Origin: an uncultured Ruthenibacterium sp.
Lineage (GTDB): Bacteria; Bacillota; Clostridia; Oscillospirales; Ruminococcaceae
DNA: 49,571 nucleotides
Direction: 5' to 3'
Assembly: GCA_944388395.1 (NCBI GenBank)
Contig: CALXIP010000005.1
Location: 1-49,571, forward strand
The translations under genes and the position numbers were made by a program. Numbering within the stretch: the stretch's first letter is position 1; each line of letters begins with the position of its first letter. Below the pieces are notes generated by a model, which was given only the letters and a program-made list of their open reading frames with translations, was not told the origin of the DNA and ran no database searches. Positions 48,331 to 49,571 of the stretch are shown in pieces.

Positions 48331-49101
48331 TCAAAAACGCAGGCTCAGGCAGCTCAGCCCGCCGTCGATCTTGCGGAACTCCGATGTGTCGCACACCAGC
48401 ACCGGATATCCCAGCGCCTCCACCGCCGCCTGCACCGTGGGATACCCCGCGGGCACGATGACCTTGCCGTTCACCCAGATGCAGTTGGCCGCGTAGGCCT
48501 CTTCCACAGGGATCTCCACCTTGTGGTAGCTTTCAAAAGCGGGTTTTGTGCAGAACTCGCCGGCCGTGAGCATGTTGTTGTTCTCCAGATACACCACGCC
48601 GGTTTTCAGGTGCAGCACCTCGGTCAGCGGCACGGCCACCACCTTGCAGCCGAACGGGCTCAAAATCTCGCCCAGCTGGCGAATGCCCTCGGCGTTGGTG
48701 CGGGCGGACTGTCCCACGTAGAACGTGTCGCCGCACATCATCACGTCGCCGCCCTCCAGCGTGCCGGGGTCCGTGATGTGAAAGATTTTGTCCTTGGGAT
48801 AGAACTGCTCCAGCACCGGCTCGATGGCCGCCGTCTCCCCCTTGCGGCTGGGCGCGCCGGGATTGGTGATCACCGCGCAGTATTTGGTCACAATGGCCGG
48901 GTCCTCCACAAAGCAGGAATCGGGATACGCCTCATCCGCGGGCAGCACCGTCACATCCACGCCGCACTGCTTCAGCGTCTCCACATACGCCGCGTGCTGG
49001 GCCAGCGCCTTCTCGTAGTCGGGCGTTCCCAGTTCGGGGTGGTCGGTGATGCCGTTGATCATGGCTTTGCAGGGAATTTTTACGATCACATGCTGAAACA
49101 C
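48331..49101 (-). CDS. Dimethylargininase-like (DDAH) hydrolase
   Basis: A 256-residue enzyme of the guanidino-modifying superfamily. Catalytic His164 is in HLKTGVVYL and nucleophile Cys251 in GGLSCLSLRF; acidic residues are in FVEDPAIV (64-71) and TLEGGDV (114-120). DDAH turns N-methylarginines into citrulline and methylamine; related enzymes act on arginine itself. GTG at 49101 is the likely start, eight bases after AGG of GGAGG, which lies inside the end of argG. Placed between argG and argH, it can feed citrulline straight into argininosuccinate synthesis. Which guanidine it uses is not shown by sequence. Confidence 0.87.
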   Translation of the reverse strand: MFQHVIVKIPCKAMINGITDHPELGTPDYEKALAQHAAYVETLKQCGVDVTVLPADEAYPDSCFVEDPAIVTKYCAVITNPGAPSRKGETAAIEPVLEQFYPKDKIFHITDPGTLEGGDVMMCGDTFYVGQSARTNAEGIRQLGEILSPFGCKVVAVPLTEVLHLKTGVVYLENNNMLTAGEFCTKPAFESYHKVEIPVEEAYAANCIWVNGKVIVPAGYPTVQAAVEALGYPVLVCDTSEFRKIDGGLSCLSLRF

Positions 49102-49104
49102 GAT

Positions 49105-49571
49105 TCATTCCTCCCAATTCTGTTTGAGCTTGGCCTGCACGGTGATGGGCAGACCGAACAAATGGATGAAGCCGGCGGAATCCTTCTGGTCGTAGATCTG
49201 GTCTTCTCCAAAGGTGGCCAGCTCCTCGCTGTACAGGCTGTACGGCGACGTGGTGCCCGCAGGGATGATATTCCCCTTGTACAGTTTCAGCTTCACATCG
49301 CCGGTGACGGTCTTCTGCGTCTCGGTGACAAAGGCGGAAAGCGCCTGCCGCAGCGGCGTATACCACTGGCCGTTGTACACCAGGTCCGCAAATTTGTGCG
49401 CCACCAGCGCTTTGTAATGGGCCGTCTCCTTGTCCAGGCACAGCATTTCCAGCTGCTTGTGTGCAAAGTAGAGGATGGTGCCGCCCGGCGTCTCGTATAC
49501 GCCGCGGCTCTTCATGCCCACCAGACGGTTCTCCACAATGTCGATCAATCCCACGCCATTGGCGCCGCCCA
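49105..49571 (-). CDS. argG: Argininosuccinate synthase, C-terminal part (cut by window edge)
   Basis: The last 155 residues of ArgG are present; the start lies beyond the window. [20 protein letters not shown] (seen at the left end of the readable part) and YETPGGTIL are strictly typical. The protein joins citrulline and aspartate using ATP. The C-terminal helix [10 protein letters not shown] is followed by TGA and, within it, the ribosome site of the DDAH-like gene. Confidence 0.94.
   Translation of the reverse strand, partial: GGANGVGLIDIVENRLVGMKSRGVYETPGGTILYFAHKQLEMLCLDKETAHYKALVAHKFADLVYNGQWYTPLRQALSAFVTETQKTVTGDVKLKLYKGNIIPAGTTSPYSLYSEELATFGEDQIYDQKDSAGFIHLFGLPITVQAKLKQNWEE

Noticed and set aside
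1..49571. CRISPR arrays, tRNA or rRNA genes, insertion sequences, phage genes
   Set aside because: No spaced direct repeats, tRNA-like folds, transposase or integrase frames, or terminal repeats were seen on either strand by reading; short tRNAs in odd contexts cannot be fully excluded by eye.

Overview
The window reads as chromosome of a GC-rich, Gram-positive anaerobe in the Clostridia, most likely an Oscillospiraceae/Ruminococcaceae gut bacterium. This rests on strong AGGAGG-type ribosome sites, HrcA/CIRCE control, CsoR, Crh-like HPr, two-gene XRE modules, an SDR-type mannonate reductase and the large share of Firmicute-type families. I cannot name the genus. No CRISPR array, tRNA, rRNA, IS element or phage gene was seen. 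Genes are closely packed; about one third of the plus-strand and minus-strand units are separated by perfect bidirectional hairpin terminators.

Region by region. 1-8.7 kb: partial MFS carrier, aspS, a DUF1015 gene, an EamA exporter, a small membrane protein/XRE repressor pair with twin operators, a lipoprotein, hisS, a CmpB-type membrane protein with an unusual 5' end, and a zinc-ribbon protein. 8.7-12.3 kb: membrane glycosyltransferase, dinB, a Dabb protein, and hsp20 under CIRCE control. 12.5-16.9 kb: an ABC-F ribosome-protection protein behind a leader that carries a three-codon ORF and a possible attenuator, a CYTH protein, an RlmI-like methyltransferase, and a DUF3783 pair. 16.9-17.85 kb: about 1 kb without a convincing gene, AT-rich for this genome, bounded by a promoter and an intrinsic terminator, which is a candidate long noncoding RNA.

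17.85-22.8 kb: a unit of ATP-grasp ligase, aspartate racemase, asparagine synthase and an M50-like membrane protease. The first three match the known recipe for a D-Asp/D-Asn peptidoglycan cross-bridge (Aslfm/Racfm/AsnH). 22.8-25.7 kb: metG and tatD. 25.7-27.9 kb: a TetR regulator and three translationally coupled membrane genes, each unit preceded by the same 13-bp palindrome. 28-30.6 kb: an XRE-membrane protein, an unknown gene and a MATE exporter.

30.7-42.8 kb: carbohydrate functions. uxuB (SDR type) and uxuA with a divergent AraC regulator and a mutarotase; kdgK and an eda-VOC fusion with a divergent IclR regulator. Together they convert fructuronate to pyruvate and glyceraldehyde-3-phosphate. 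Between them lies an ABC uptake operon with a metallophosphoesterase at its start and a tyrosine-phosphatase-like gene at its end, suggesting use of a phosphorylated substrate. 42.8-46.9 kb: CsoR repressor, an HPr-like protein with Arg at position 15 and Ser at 46, a lipoprotein, and a P1B metal ATPase with a CsoR-type operator. 46.97 kb to the end: argG (partial), a dimethylargininase-like hydrolase and argH in one operon.
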